From assembly GCF_006334915.2 (NCBI RefSeq), contig NZ_VDMA02000002.1, positions 1 to 64,000 on the forward strand: 64,000 nt of DNA. Reading direction: 5' to 3'. Position numbers and translations under genes: made by a program. The number at the start of each line of letters is the position of its first letter. Position 1 is the stretch's first letter. Below are positions 1-8,838 of the stretch, piece by piece. The stretch comes from Microbispora catharanthi (GTDB lineage Bacteria > Actinomycetota > Actinomycetes > Streptosporangiales > Streptosporangiaceae). The notes beneath the pieces are model-generated. The model had not been told where the DNA came from. It was given only the letters and a program-made list of their open reading frames with translations, and ran no database searches.

Positions 1-538
<538 letters not shown>

Positions 539-552
539 CCCCTCACCCCTGA

Positions 553-598
553 CGAAACCGGATCCGGTTCGGACGATGTCCGGCCGGATCCGGTTTCG
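553..598 (+). terminator. Intrinsic-type hairpin after the xylanase gene
   Basis: Perfect 15-bp inverted repeat (CGAAACCGGATCCGG at 553-567, its complement at 584-598). The 16-nt loop contains a further CGGAC/GTCCG stem. It starts 15 nt after the stop codon. No long T-run, as usual for high-GC actinomycetes. Confidence 0.85.
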
Positions 599-649
599 CG
601 TTGTCATACCTGCGGATTCGGGGGTGGAGGAGCGGATGCCGGCGGCGGG

Positions 650-1171
650 ATGATGGCCGTGATGGACGGGACTCTGCTGCTGCTGGACGTCGACGGGGTG
701 CTCAACCCCATTCGGCGCTCCTCTCCGCGCTTCCGCCGCTTCGAGTGCGTGGCGGAGGGCGAGTGGTTCCGCCTGCTGCTCGATCCCCGGCACGGCGCCA
801 AGCTGACCGCGCTGCGCCGGGAGACCGGCGCAGCGCTGACCTGGGCGACGACCTGGGGCGAGCGCGCCAACGAGGAGATCGGCCCCAGGATCGGGCTGCC
901 CCCGCTGCCGGTGATCCCGATCGACGGCGACCCTCCCCGCCCGCCCGGCGTGAACCTCAAGACCTGGCACGTCGCCGAGTACGTCCGGGGCCGGCCGTTC
1001 GTGTGGTTCGACGACGATCTCGGTCCGGCCGATCTGGAGTTCCTGCACGGCCATCCGGGCGTCGGGGAGTTCCTGGTCGTGGCCGTCGACCCCAGAGACG
1101 GGCTCGGCGACGCCCACCTGGACGCGGCCCGCCGGTGGCTGACCGCGCGGAGGCCGCAAGCCAGCTGGTGA
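650..1171 (+). CDS. HAD-like hydrolase family protein
   Basis: 173 aa. The N-terminus has LLLDVDGVLNP, the DxDG motif I of HAD-superfamily phosphohydrolases. A TWATTW segment (about residue 65-70) and WFDDDLG (about 120-126) correspond to the HAD domain found in small actinobacterial proteins related to the HAD module of Swiss-army-knife RNA repair proteins. No signal peptide, so cytoplasmic. Substrate unknown. Alternative ATG starts exist at 653 and 662. A GGAGGAG lies at 626-632, somewhat far from the start. Apparently monocistronic, between the xylanase terminator and the sulfotransferase gene. Confidence 0.8.
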   Translation: MMAVMDGTLLLLDVDGVLNPIRRSSPRFRRFECVAEGEWFRLLLDPRHGAKLTALRRETGAALTWATTWGERANEEIGPRIGLPPLPVIPIDGDPPRPPGVNLKTWHVAEYVRGRPFVWFDDDLGPADLEFLHGHPGVGEFLVVAVDPRDGLGDAHLDAARRWLTARRPQASW

Positions 1172-1247
1172 GACAAGGCGGAGTCACAGGTGGGCAGGGG
1201 GTGGATTCTCAGGGTTTTCCCCGGAAGCCCCGGTAATCTCGCGGGCC

Positions 1248-2135
1248 ATGACATGGCAGCGGAGGATCAACGGCGCACTCGTCAAGTTCACAGGAGTCCA
1301 GCTCACCCGTGTCCGGCCCGCCGCCCAGTCGTCGCCCGCGGGCTCCGCCCCGGCTCCGGCGCCGGAGGAAATGGTGCGTCCTCCCGCCGACCCTCGCGCC
1401 GATCGCCTTCTGGTCGCGCCGGTGTTCATCATGTCCCCGGTGCGGTCGGGCTCCACCCTGCTGCGGTCGATCCTGAACGCGCACCCCGAACTCCACGCCC
1501 CGCATGAGCTGCACGTCAGGCGGCTGACCGTCGGCTTCGGCACGCCGCTGGCCCGCAAGGCCATGGAGGCGCTCGGCCACAACCAGGCCGACCTGGAGCA
1601 CATGCTGTGGGACCGGGTGCTCCACCGGGAACTGGTGCGGAGCGGCAAGCGGACCATCGTGGACAAGACTCCCGCCAACGCCTTCGCGTACGCCCGGATC
1701 TCCGCCTGCTGGCCCGACGCCCGATACGTCTTCCTGCTGCGGCACCCCGCGTCCATCGCCGACTCCTGGTATGAGGCCGACCCCGTCAGGCGCACCCGGG
1801 AGGAGGCCGCCTCCGACGCGCTGCGTTACATGAAGGCGGTGCAGCGGGCCAGGAAGGCGCTCACCGGCCTGACCGTGCGTTATGAGGATCTGACCGGCGA
1901 GCCGGAGAAGACGACCCGCGCCATCTGCGCCTTTCTCGAGGTGGAGTGGGAGCCCGGCATGCTGGCGTACGGCGAGCAGAAGGTGGTGCAGAAGGGCCTG
2001 GGCGACTGGAGCGACAAGATCCGGTCGGGCGCGGTGCAACCGGGACGCGACCTGCCCGGGCCGGACCAGATACCCGACCTGCTCAAACCCATCTGCCGCA
2101 GCTGGGGCTACCTCCCCAAGGAGGAGGGCCGATGA
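1248..2135 (+). CDS. Sulfotransferase family protein
   Basis: 295 aa. After a variable Ala/Pro-rich N-terminus, SPVRSGSTLLRSIL (residues 63-76) matches the 5'-phosphosulfate-binding loop of PAPS-dependent sulfotransferases. VFLLRHPASIADSWY (about 164-178) matches the 3'-phosphate-binding region. Expected to transfer sulfate from PAPS to an unidentified acceptor. Its stop overlaps the start of the glycosyltransferase gene (ATGA at 2132-2135), so the two are translationally coupled. This suggests sulfation and glycosylation of a common product, perhaps a glycolipid or surface glycan; that link is inference. Confidence 0.9.
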   Translation: MTWQRRINGALVKFTGVQLTRVRPAAQSSPAGSAPAPAPEEMVRPPADPRADRLLVAPVFIMSPVRSGSTLLRSILNAHPELHAPHELHVRRLTVGFGTPLARKAMEALGHNQADLEHMLWDRVLHRELVRSGKRTIVDKTPANAFAYARISACWPDARYVFLLRHPASIADSWYEADPVRRTREEAASDALRYMKAVQRARKALTGLTVRYEDLTGEPEKTTRAICAFLEVEWEPGMLAYGEQKVVQKGLGDWSDKIRSGAVQPGRDLPGPDQIPDLLKPICRSWGYLPKEEGR

Positions 2136-3307
2136 GGATCCGTTACATGCTCCTGCACGCCTACGGCATGGGCGGCACGATCCGCACCGTGGTCAACCAG
2201 GCGAACGCGATGGCCACGCTGGGCCACGAGGTCGAGATCGTCAGTGTGGTGCGCCGCCGTGAGGAGCCGCAGTTCCGGCTGCATCCCGACGTCACGCTCA
2301 CCACGCTGGTGGACCAGCGGACCGGCGTGCAGGCCGACTCCCTCGGCCGGCGCGTGTGGCGGCGGCTGCGCGGCAAGATCGTGCCGTACGGCGAGTTCGC
2401 CGCGGGCTACTTCACCGAGCGCGTCGAGAAGGCGGTCATCGACTACGTCACCTCGGTGGACGACGGGGTCCTCGTCACCACGCGCCCGGCGCTGAACCTC
2501 ATCTCCGCACGCCGCGCCTCCGAGAACGTCGTGCGGGTGGCGCAGGAGCACATGAACCTCGGCACCTATCCCGGCCCACTGCGCGAGGAGATCGTCCGGC
2601 ACTACGGCGGGTTCGACGCGGTCGCCGTGCTGACGGCCAGCGACCGGCGCGAGTACGAGCAGGCGCTGCCCGGCACGAGGATCGTGCGGATCCCGAACGC
2701 GGTGCACTCGGTGAACCAGACGCCGTCCCGGCAGGAGCACCCCGTCGTGGTCGCCGCCGGACGCCTGGTCAGGCAGAAGGGCTTCGACCTGCTGCTGCCG
2801 GCGTTCGCCCAGGTGGTGAAGGAACATCCGGAGTGGCGCCTGCGCGTCTTCGGCACCGGCCCGAGGAAGGCCGCCCTGCGGGCGCTGATCGGCGAGCACG
2901 GCCTGTCCGGGCACGTGACGTTGATGGGCCGGACCAACCGCCTCGACGACGAGCTCGCCCGGGCCTCGATCTACGCGCTCAGCAGCCGTTTCGAGGGCCT
3001 GCCGATGGTCATGATCGAGGCGATGACCCACGCGCTGCCGATCGTGGCCTTCGACTGCCCGACCGGCCCCGGTGACGTGCTCACCGACGGGACCGACGGC
3101 GTCCTGGTGCCCTGCGAGGACGTGGACGCCCTCGCCGCGGCCATGAACCGGCTCATCGCCGACCGCGACCTGCGGCTGCGCATGGGCGCCGCCGCCGCGG
3201 CCACCGCCAGGGAGTACGCGCCGGAGAACGTCATGCCGCTGTGGGAGAACCTGTTCACCGAACTCCTGGGGGCCAAGACGGGCAGCGACGCGCGGTCACG
3301 GCGGTGA
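2132..3307 (+). CDS. Glycosyltransferase family 4 protein
   Basis: 391 aa. GT-B fold: N-terminal MRIRYMLLHAYGMGGTIRTV with the Gly-rich acceptor-side loop. The C-terminal half has VVAAGRLVRQKGFDLLLPAF, then SSRFEGLPMVMIEAM, where the E-x7-E type motif of GT4 retaining enzymes sits. Likely uses an NDP-sugar; donor and acceptor cannot be read from sequence. Starts with the ATG overlapping the sulfotransferase TGA, so it is co-translated with it. Followed by a hairpin shared with the convergent phosphoesterase gene. Confidence 0.92.
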   Translation: MRIRYMLLHAYGMGGTIRTVVNQANAMATLGHEVEIVSVVRRREEPQFRLHPDVTLTTLVDQRTGVQADSLGRRVWRRLRGKIVPYGEFAAGYFTERVEKAVIDYVTSVDDGVLVTTRPALNLISARRASENVVRVAQEHMNLGTYPGPLREEIVRHYGGFDAVAVLTASDRREYEQALPGTRIVRIPNAVHSVNQTPSRQEHPVVVAAGRLVRQKGFDLLLPAFAQVVKEHPEWRLRVFGTGPRKAALRALIGEHGLSGHVTLMGRTNRLDDELARASIYALSSRFEGLPMVMIEAMTHALPIVAFDCPTGPGDVLTDGTDGVLVPCEDVDALAAAMNRLIADRDLRLRMGAAAAATAREYAPENVMPLWENLFTELLGAKTGSDARSRR

Positions 3308-3384
3308 CCCGGCTCACGCGGACGCGGTCCCGGCCGGCCTGTCGCCGAGGGAAGCGGCTGGGCCTGCCACCCGCGTGGGGAACA

Positions 3385-3427
3385 GAAGAGGCCCCTGGCC
3401 GGCGGTGACGCCGGTCAAGGGCCCTTC
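3385..3427. terminator. Probable bidirectional terminator hairpin
   Basis: GAAGAGGCCCC...GGGCCCTTC outer arms enclose a GGCCGGCG-GTGA-CGCCGGTC inner stem (one G-T pair). It sits between the convergent glycosyltransferase and phosphoesterase genes. Confidence 0.7.
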
Positions 3428-3444
3428 CGTCTGATCGGCCTGCG

Positions 3445-6198
3445 TCAGCCGTCGTTGTCCGACGACGGGATGTAGGCGCCCGGCACCTGGTCCGGCGCGT
3501 AGATCTCGCCGTCACCCGGGTAGGGCTTCTTGTAGTCGTGCGCCTCGTACCACGAGAAGCGGTTCATCTGCTCCGGGTTCCCGGAGTCGGCCCTGGCGTT
3601 GGGCCCATTGAACGCCTGGTGCGACTTCCAGGCGCCCCACTTCTTCGCGGTCTCCTGCTTGTCCGCGGGCACCTTCGCCGACGGCGCCGCCGCCGCGGCC
3701 GGGTTCTGCGGCGCCGGGGTGTCCGCACCGCAGGACGGCAGGTTGGAGCCCGACAGGCCCAGCGTCAGGGACGTGCGGTTCGGCAGGGCGGTGAACGGCG
3801 TGTAGTCGGGCTTGTTGGTGAAAACCGCCGCCATCGGGGTGGCGGCGCTGTCCTTCTGGTTCATCGGCTGGATCCCGAGGATCTGCTCGATGGTGCGGAT
3901 CATGGTGATCTGCGTGTAGTAGCGGCTGTCCACGGTGCCGTGCTTGGCCCAGGGGCTGATGATCTGGATCGGGGCACGGTGGCCGTCGACGTGGTCGAGA
4001 CCGTTCTGGGAGTCGTCCTCGACGACGAAGATCGCCGAGTCCTTCCAGTACTCGCTGTGCGAGATCTTGTCCACGATCTTGCCCACGGCCAGGTCGTTGT
4101 CGGCGACCTGGGCGGCCCCGTTCACCGGACCGCCGGTGTGGTCGCTGGACAGCCAGAACATGTTCAGGTTGGCCGGCCCGTTGGCCTCGAAGTCCCGCTT
4201 CCAGATCTCGTACCGGTAGATGTCCGGGACGCTGGTGTCGAACTTCGGGAAGCCGTGCACCGACACGTCGTCGAGCGACGGGATCGGCGAGGACGAGTTC
4301 AGGGTGTAGGCGGTGTCCTGGCCGGTCGCCTGCATGTTCTTGGTGTCGCAGTACAGGTTCTGCCAGGTGGCGCCGGACGGCTTGGTCAGGAACTGGTGGA
4401 ACTCGCCGAAGTTCCGCACGGTCTTGCCCGCCGCCTGCGCACCGCTCCAGATGAAGCCGGTCCGCTGGTGGCCGAGGGCGTCGTCCTCGGTGTCGTAGCT
4501 GCGCAGGTACTGACCGGCCGAGGACTCGGTGTACTCCGGGTTGTCGGCCTGCATCAGCCAGTTGTGGCCCTCGGCCGAGTTAGTGCCGATGTCGTAGGTG
4601 TTGTCGTACAGCCCGAACTGACGGGCCAGCGCGTGCTGGTTCGGCGTCACGTTCTCGCCGTACTGGGCCAGCGACGGGTCGCCGTTGCCCTGCGGAATGT
4701 CACCGAGGACCTGGTCGTAGGTCCGGTTCTCCTTGACGATCAGGAAGACGTGCTTGATCGTCGAGGGGTCGCCGAGACGCTTCGGAACCGCGACGGCCTT
4801 CTGCTTGTTGCCTTCGGCCTTCTTGACGTCGTTCTTGCCCCAGCCGTTCTGTGCGAACACCCGGGCCGTGTACTTGGCGATCTCCCTGTCGTCCGGCAGC
4901 GTGAACCGCTGCAAGCTCGACGTCGTGTCGTGGGTGCCGTGCCCGGCGGCGGTGGTGGGACGGCGGGCGTCGATGCCACGGGTGTTGGAGACCAGTACTT
5001 GGTCGCCGATCGTGGTGATCTCGGCGGGGAAGTAGTCCGTCGGGAGCAGGCCGACGTAGCTCACCGGCTCCTGCGGCGTCGTGTAGCGGTAGACGGCGAC
5101 CGCGTTGGCGCGGCCGAGCGTCACCAGCAGGTGGCCGTCGTCGGTGAGCGTCACCGCGTCGGGCTCGTAGCCCACCGAGGCCTCCGGCCACGGCTGGGTG
5201 GCGATGGTCTGGACGACCTTGTCGCTGGAGGTGTCGATGACCGACACGTCGTCGGTGGCGGTGTCGGTGACGAACAGCGCCCCGTTCTTGGCGTACAGGG
5301 CGGTCGGGTGCAGCCCGACGTCGATGCTCGCGGCGGCGGCGGCCGGGTTCCCCAGGTCGATGACGCTGACCGTGCCGGTGGTGGTGGCGCCGGTGTTCGG
5401 GTCGGCCGGCACCTGGGTGCCGTAGGAGTTGATCGTCGTCTCGCCGGGCTTCGCCGGACGTCCGCCCTCGTTGCCGACGTAGAGCTTGGTCCCGACCATG
5501 ACCATGTCACGCGGGGCGTTGCCCACGGCCCAGCTCTGCTGGATGGCCCCGGTCGCCGCGTCCATGGCGATCACCCGGTTCTGGCCGTTGACGGCGACGT
5601 ACACGGTCTTGCCGTCGGCGGAGAACACCGGCTCACCCACGAGCGCGCGCTTAGAGCCCTGCGCGGCGATGGCGATGTTGACCGGGTTGGCGAGGGAGCC
5701 GTCCGGGTTCACGGTGAACTTGGTGAACATGTCGGCCCGGCCCAGCCACAGCTGCGAACCGTCCGGTGAGTACGTGGGACCTTCCTGGCCCACGTCGTTG
5801 CCGCTGATGCGCAGGTTCGCCGCCGCGTTGTTGCCGACGAGCTGCTGCACCGTCCAGTTCTTCAGGTCGACGACGACGAGCGCCATGCCGCCGTCGGCGA
5901 CCGAGGCCGCGAGGTGGGTGCCGTCCGGGCTGACCGAGGACGACATGATCTTGCCGTTGTCGATGACGAGACGCTCGCCGATGGGCTTGATGTACTGGTC
6001 GGCGGAGACGACCAGGCCCTTGTCGGTGGTCTGGCCGACCTGGTCGGTGCCGAAGACGTCGGTGGACGCGTAGGCGATGCCCCCGCCCGCGACGACGAGA
6101 GTTGCGGTGGCGGCCGCGAGGAGGCGGGTCCGCCGGCCGGTGCGCCCGTCGAGGAGCCCGGTCCGGACCTTGGCGACGCGCTGGCGCGTGACGTGCAT
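3445..6198 (-). CDS. Secreted YncE-like beta-propeller / phosphoesterase fusion protein
   Basis: 917 aa. Arg-rich N-terminus followed by a hydrophobic stretch (about residues 28-45, LLAAATATLVVAGGGIAYAS), a signal peptide or anchor. Residues ~70-480 are YncE-like beta-propeller repeats (SPDGTHLA, YSPDGSQLWLG, FSADGKTVYVAV, NGQNRVIAMD). Residues ~490-800 form a phosphoesterase domain like phospholipase C/acid phosphatases (KHVFLIVKENRTYDQVLGD, NSAEGHNW, FVVEDDSQNGLDHVDGHR). The C-terminus is Ala/Pro rich. Expected outside the membrane, cleaving an unidentified phosphoester. Start codon is 3 nt after the permease stop, so it is the last gene of the ABC operon. Pairing with an ABC exporter is unusual and its reason is unknown. 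Confidence 0.9.
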   Translation of the reverse strand: MHVTRQRVAKVRTGLLDGRTGRRTRLLAAATATLVVAGGGIAYASTDVFGTDQVGQTTDKGLVVSADQYIKPIGERLVIDNGKIMSSSVSPDGTHLAASVADGGMALVVVDLKNWTVQQLVGNNAAANLRISGNDVGQEGPTYSPDGSQLWLGRADMFTKFTVNPDGSLANPVNIAIAAQGSKRALVGEPVFSADGKTVYVAVNGQNRVIAMDAATGAIQQSWAVGNAPRDMVMVGTKLYVGNEGGRPAKPGETTINSYGTQVPADPNTGATTTGTVSVIDLGNPAAAAASIDVGLHPTALYAKNGALFVTDTATDDVSVIDTSSDKVVQTIATQPWPEASVGYEPDAVTLTDDGHLLVTLGRANAVAVYRYTTPQEPVSYVGLLPTDYFPAEITTIGDQVLVSNTRGIDARRPTTAAGHGTHDTTSSLQRFTLPDDREIAKYTARVFAQNGWGKNDVKKAEGNKQKAVAVPKRLGDPSTIKHVFLIVKENRTYDQVLGDIPQGNGDPSLAQYGENVTPNQHALARQFGLYDNTYDIGTNSAEGHNWLMQADNPEYTESSAGQYLRSYDTEDDALGHQRTGFIWSGAQAAGKTVRNFGEFHQFLTKPSGATWQNLYCDTKNMQATGQDTAYTLNSSSPIPSLDDVSVHGFPKFDTSVPDIYRYEIWKRDFEANGPANLNMFWLSSDHTGGPVNGAAQVADNDLAVGKIVDKISHSEYWKDSAIFVVEDDSQNGLDHVDGHRAPIQIISPWAKHGTVDSRYYTQITMIRTIEQILGIQPMNQKDSAATPMAAVFTNKPDYTPFTALPNRTSLTLGLSGSNLPSCGADTPAPQNPAAAAAPSAKVPADKQETAKKWGAWKSHQAFNGPNARADSGNPEQMNRFSWYEAHDYKKPYPGDGEIYAPDQVPGAYIPSSDNDG

Positions 6199-6201
6199 GA
6201 A

Positions 6202-7557
6202 TCATTCCTTCGGGGTGCTTGCGAGCAGGTCGACGTTCCCGTCGAACTGCCACAGGGGGTTCGGCGCGTCTCCCGTCGGAGTACGCACCTGGAAGTAGCC
6301 GTTGACCTCCTTGGGTCCGTCACCGTCGGCGACGTACCGCCCGTCGGCGGTGACGTCGAGCTGGTAGATGGCGCTGCCCACGGCGGTCGCGCCGGGGAGG
6401 CGCCAGGACACGACGCACCGCCAGTCGTTGCCCGGTCCCTCGTCGGCGACCCGTGAGTCGCCCTTGTCGCAGGACGCGGTGGCGCCCAGCTGGGCCTCGG
6501 TGACGGCGGGGCGGTGAAGCTGCTGTGTCTGCAGCCGGTAGAGGTGGGCGTACGCCGTGGCGAGCGAGTCCTGCAACTTCCCCTTCTCGATCCCCGAGCC
6601 CGTGGCCGGGGTCGCGACGGCGATCACGCCCACGGTGAGGACGACCAGTGCGGCCAGCGGCAGGGCCCCCGCCACGGCAACCCGCCGGCCCGACCCGTCG
6701 TACGTCAGGTCGGTGAAGTCGCGGCGCAGGAACAGCCGGTAGGCCAGCGCGGTGGCGGTGACCGCCCACAGCAGGCTCACCGCGAGACCGATGAGGAGGG
6801 GGCCCGCCTGCGCCGGGCTGGTGAAGAGCCCGCGCCAGGCGAGGAAGGCGCTGCTCGGCAGGGCCGTCCGCACCGCCACCGGCAGCGGGAGCAGCTGCGC
6901 GAGCTGCAGCACCAAGGCGAGCAGTGCGGGCATCAGCAGCCCCATCGGCGAGCGGCCCAGGGCGACCGAGCCGAGGAGCCCGACGGCGGCGAACGCCAGC
7001 GTCGGCGCCAGCACGCACACCCAGGCGAGCAGAACCGCGGCGGCGGCGTCCGCCGGGGCGAGGAGATGGCCGTCCAAGCCGGCGAGCGGCCGGTTGCCGA
7101 CCGCGACCAGGCCCCCCGCCACCCCCGACGCGGCCAGCCCGGCCACCAGCAGCAGGAGCACGGTCAGGCTGGCGAGAGCCTTCGCCACGAAGATCCGCCT
7201 CGGTGAGCGGACCGCCACGAGGAGGTGGCGCCAGGTGCCCAGCCGGTCCTCGGCCGCGAAGACGTCGCCGGCGACCAGCGCCGTCAGCAGCGGGAGCGCC
7301 CAGCTGCACGAGAAGTCCAGTACGACCAGCGCTCCCGCCCAGCCGGTCGCGTTCATCCAGCGGCCGAAGACCGTGTCGGCGGGCAGCGAGCTCTGCAGGC
7401 TCACGGCGGCCACGAAGGCCGCCGGGGCGATCCAGCAGGCGAGCAGCAGCAGGCGGATGCGCCACTGGGAGAGCAGCTTGACCAACTCGAACCGATAGCC
7501 GGGCAGTACGGGCGCCGGCCGGGCGCCGACCCGGGGTCGGGTGGCGGTCGCGGTCAT
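6202..7557 (-). CDS. ABC transporter permease with C-terminal extracytoplasmic domain
   Basis: 451 aa. About six hydrophobic segments between residues ~35 and ~318, with an ABC-2-like arrangement (GDVFAAEDRLGTWRHLLVA near residue 98-116). After the last membrane segment a ~130-residue hydrophilic tail follows with two Cys (about 361 and 374), predicted outside the membrane. The ATG overlaps the ATPase stop (7554-7557), so it is translationally coupled. Substrate unknown. The tail is not part of standard ABC-2 permeases and may contact the secreted phosphoesterase encoded next. Confidence 0.85.
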   Translation of the reverse strand: MTATATRPRVGARPAPVLPGYRFELVKLLSQWRIRLLLLACWIAPAAFVAAVSLQSSLPADTVFGRWMNATGWAGALVVLDFSCSWALPLLTALVAGDVFAAEDRLGTWRHLLVAVRSPRRIFVAKALASLTVLLLLVAGLAASGVAGGLVAVGNRPLAGLDGHLLAPADAAAAVLLAWVCVLAPTLAFAAVGLLGSVALGRSPMGLLMPALLALVLQLAQLLPLPVAVRTALPSSAFLAWRGLFTSPAQAGPLLIGLAVSLLWAVTATALAYRLFLRRDFTDLTYDGSGRRVAVAGALPLAALVVLTVGVIAVATPATGSGIEKGKLQDSLATAYAHLYRLQTQQLHRPAVTEAQLGATASCDKGDSRVADEGPGNDWRCVVSWRLPGATAVGSAIYQLDVTADGRYVADGDGPKEVNGYFQVRTPTGDAPNPLWQFDGNVDLLASTPKE

Positions 7558-8537
7558 CGCGGGTCCTCCTGGTCGGTGTGCGCGGGTACGGTCCCGGTCA
7601 GGCTGAGGAACGCGGCCTCGAGCGGCGTCACCACGGGCGCCAGCTCCCGGAGCGCCACGCCGGCTCGCACCAGCCGTACGACCAGCTCGTCGATGGCCGG
7701 CACGGGCCCGCGGACCACGAGTACGCCGGCGTCCGGTCGCCGAGCGGGGTCGCCGCCGGGCGCGACGCGGAGCCCGGGCGTCTGCGACGCCAGCCGGTGG
7801 GCGGCCTCCGAGTCGGAGGTGAGCAGCCGGTAGTCGAGTTCGCCGCTCTCGGCGGCGAGCTTGCTCACCGGCCCGGAGAAGACGACCCGCCCGGTGGCGA
7901 GGATGGTCACCTCGGCGCACAGCGCGGCGAGGTCGTCCATCCGGTGGCTGGAGAGGACCACCGCGGTCCCGTCCGCGGCGAGTCCGGTGATGACGCGGTG
8001 CACGTGGTGCTTGCCCGCGGGGTCCAGGCCGTTGGCCGGCTCGTCGAGAACGAGCAGTCGCGGCTTGGTGAGCAGCGCGGCGGCCAGCCCGAGCCGCTGA
8101 CGCATCCCCAGCGAGAAGCCCCGGACACGGTCGTCGGCGACGTCGGTGAGCCCGACCTGCTCCAGCGCGTCGTCGACGCCGGTGGCGCTACCGGTGTCAT
8201 ACCGGCCCAGTGAGGCCAGGGCCGAGAGGTTCTGGCGCGCGGTGAGCGAGGGATAGAGCCCGGGTCCGTCCACGAAGCCCGCGACGCCGTCGGGGACGGC
8301 GAGCGTCCGCCCGACCGGTGTGCCCAGGATCTCAAGGCGCCCGCCGTCCGCGACCGCCAGGCCCAGCAGCAGACCGAGGAGCGTCGTCTTGCCCGCGCCG
8401 TTCGGGCCGACCAGACCGTGCACCTGCCCGCGCGCCACGTCGAGGTCGACGCCGTCGAGCGCGGCGACATCACCGAAGGACTTCGTGATCTCGCGAGCCC
8501 GGACCGCGGGGCTCCTGTGCGTCTCGCTTTTTCGCAT
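7554..8537 (-). CDS. ABC transporter ATP-binding protein
   Basis: 327 aa. Walker A GPNGAGKTT (residues 44-52), signature FSLGMRQR, Walker B LLVLDEP followed by the D-loop, and the switch His in LSSHRMDD. The ~100-residue C-terminal extension is typical of ABC-2 exporter ATPases of the CcmA/DrrA type. Partner of the overlapping downstream permease. First gene of a three-gene minus-strand operon; a short palindrome lies 42-54 nt upstream of its start. Confidence 0.93.
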   Translation of the reverse strand: MRKSETHRSPAVRAREITKSFGDVAALDGVDLDVARGQVHGLVGPNGAGKTTLLGLLLGLAVADGGRLEILGTPVGRTLAVPDGVAGFVDGPGLYPSLTARQNLSALASLGRYDTGSATGVDDALEQVGLTDVADDRVRGFSLGMRQRLGLAAALLTKPRLLVLDEPANGLDPAGKHHVHRVITGLAADGTAVVLSSHRMDDLAALCAEVTILATGRVVFSGPVSKLAAESGELDYRLLTSDSEAAHRLASQTPGLRVAPGGDPARRPDAGVLVVRGPVPAIDELVVRLVRAGVALRELAPVVTPLEAAFLSLTGTVPAHTDQEDPR

Positions 8538-8578
8538 CCCTGTCCTTCCTCGGCAGCAGGCAACCGGCAGCGAGAAAG

Positions 8579-8591
8579 TTAGCCGCGCTAA
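8579..8591. promoter_or_regulatory. Palindrome upstream of the ABC/phosphoesterase operon
   Basis: TTAGC-CGC-GCTAA, a perfect 5-3-5 palindrome 42-54 nt upstream of the ATPase start. Candidate operator; no cognate regulator gene is adjacent. The rest of the 301-nt divergent intergenic region (8538-8838) shows nothing else clear on this side. Confidence 0.35.
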
Positions 8592-8769
8592 GGACGCGGC
8601 AAGGTGTGCGTCACGACAACGAAGGATTTATGCCGCGTGAACAGACAGATGATCAGCGCCCCGCCTCCGCGGAGCGCTCAGCTGTACCTGCACGCCGATT
8701 ACGCGACGATGCCCTCAAGAGTCTCAGGCGAGACTTGGCCCGGCCTGGTTAAAGGTATCGCCAAGCCAT

Positions 8770-8802
8770 GTTCACCCCAGCGTGGCCTTCTGCCCGTAAT
8801 AT
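8770..8802 (+). promoter_or_regulatory. Candidate promoter of the alkaline phosphatase gene with a PHO-box-like half-site
   Basis: GTTCACCCCAG at 8770-8780 resembles one 11-nt PhoP direct-repeat unit of Streptomyces (GTTCACC core). TAATAT at 8797-8802 is a plausible -10. I do not see a clear second GTTCACC unit, so PhoP control is only suggested. Confidence 0.25.
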
Positions 8803-8838
8803 CCCCGTCTTGCCAGCACGTTCCCACGGGGGTTTTAC

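Noticed and set aside
3538-5769. Very long plus-strand open frame opposite the phosphoesterase gene
   Set aside because: Val/Arg/Gly-rich antisense shadow of a well-supported gene; no domain similarity and no RBS.
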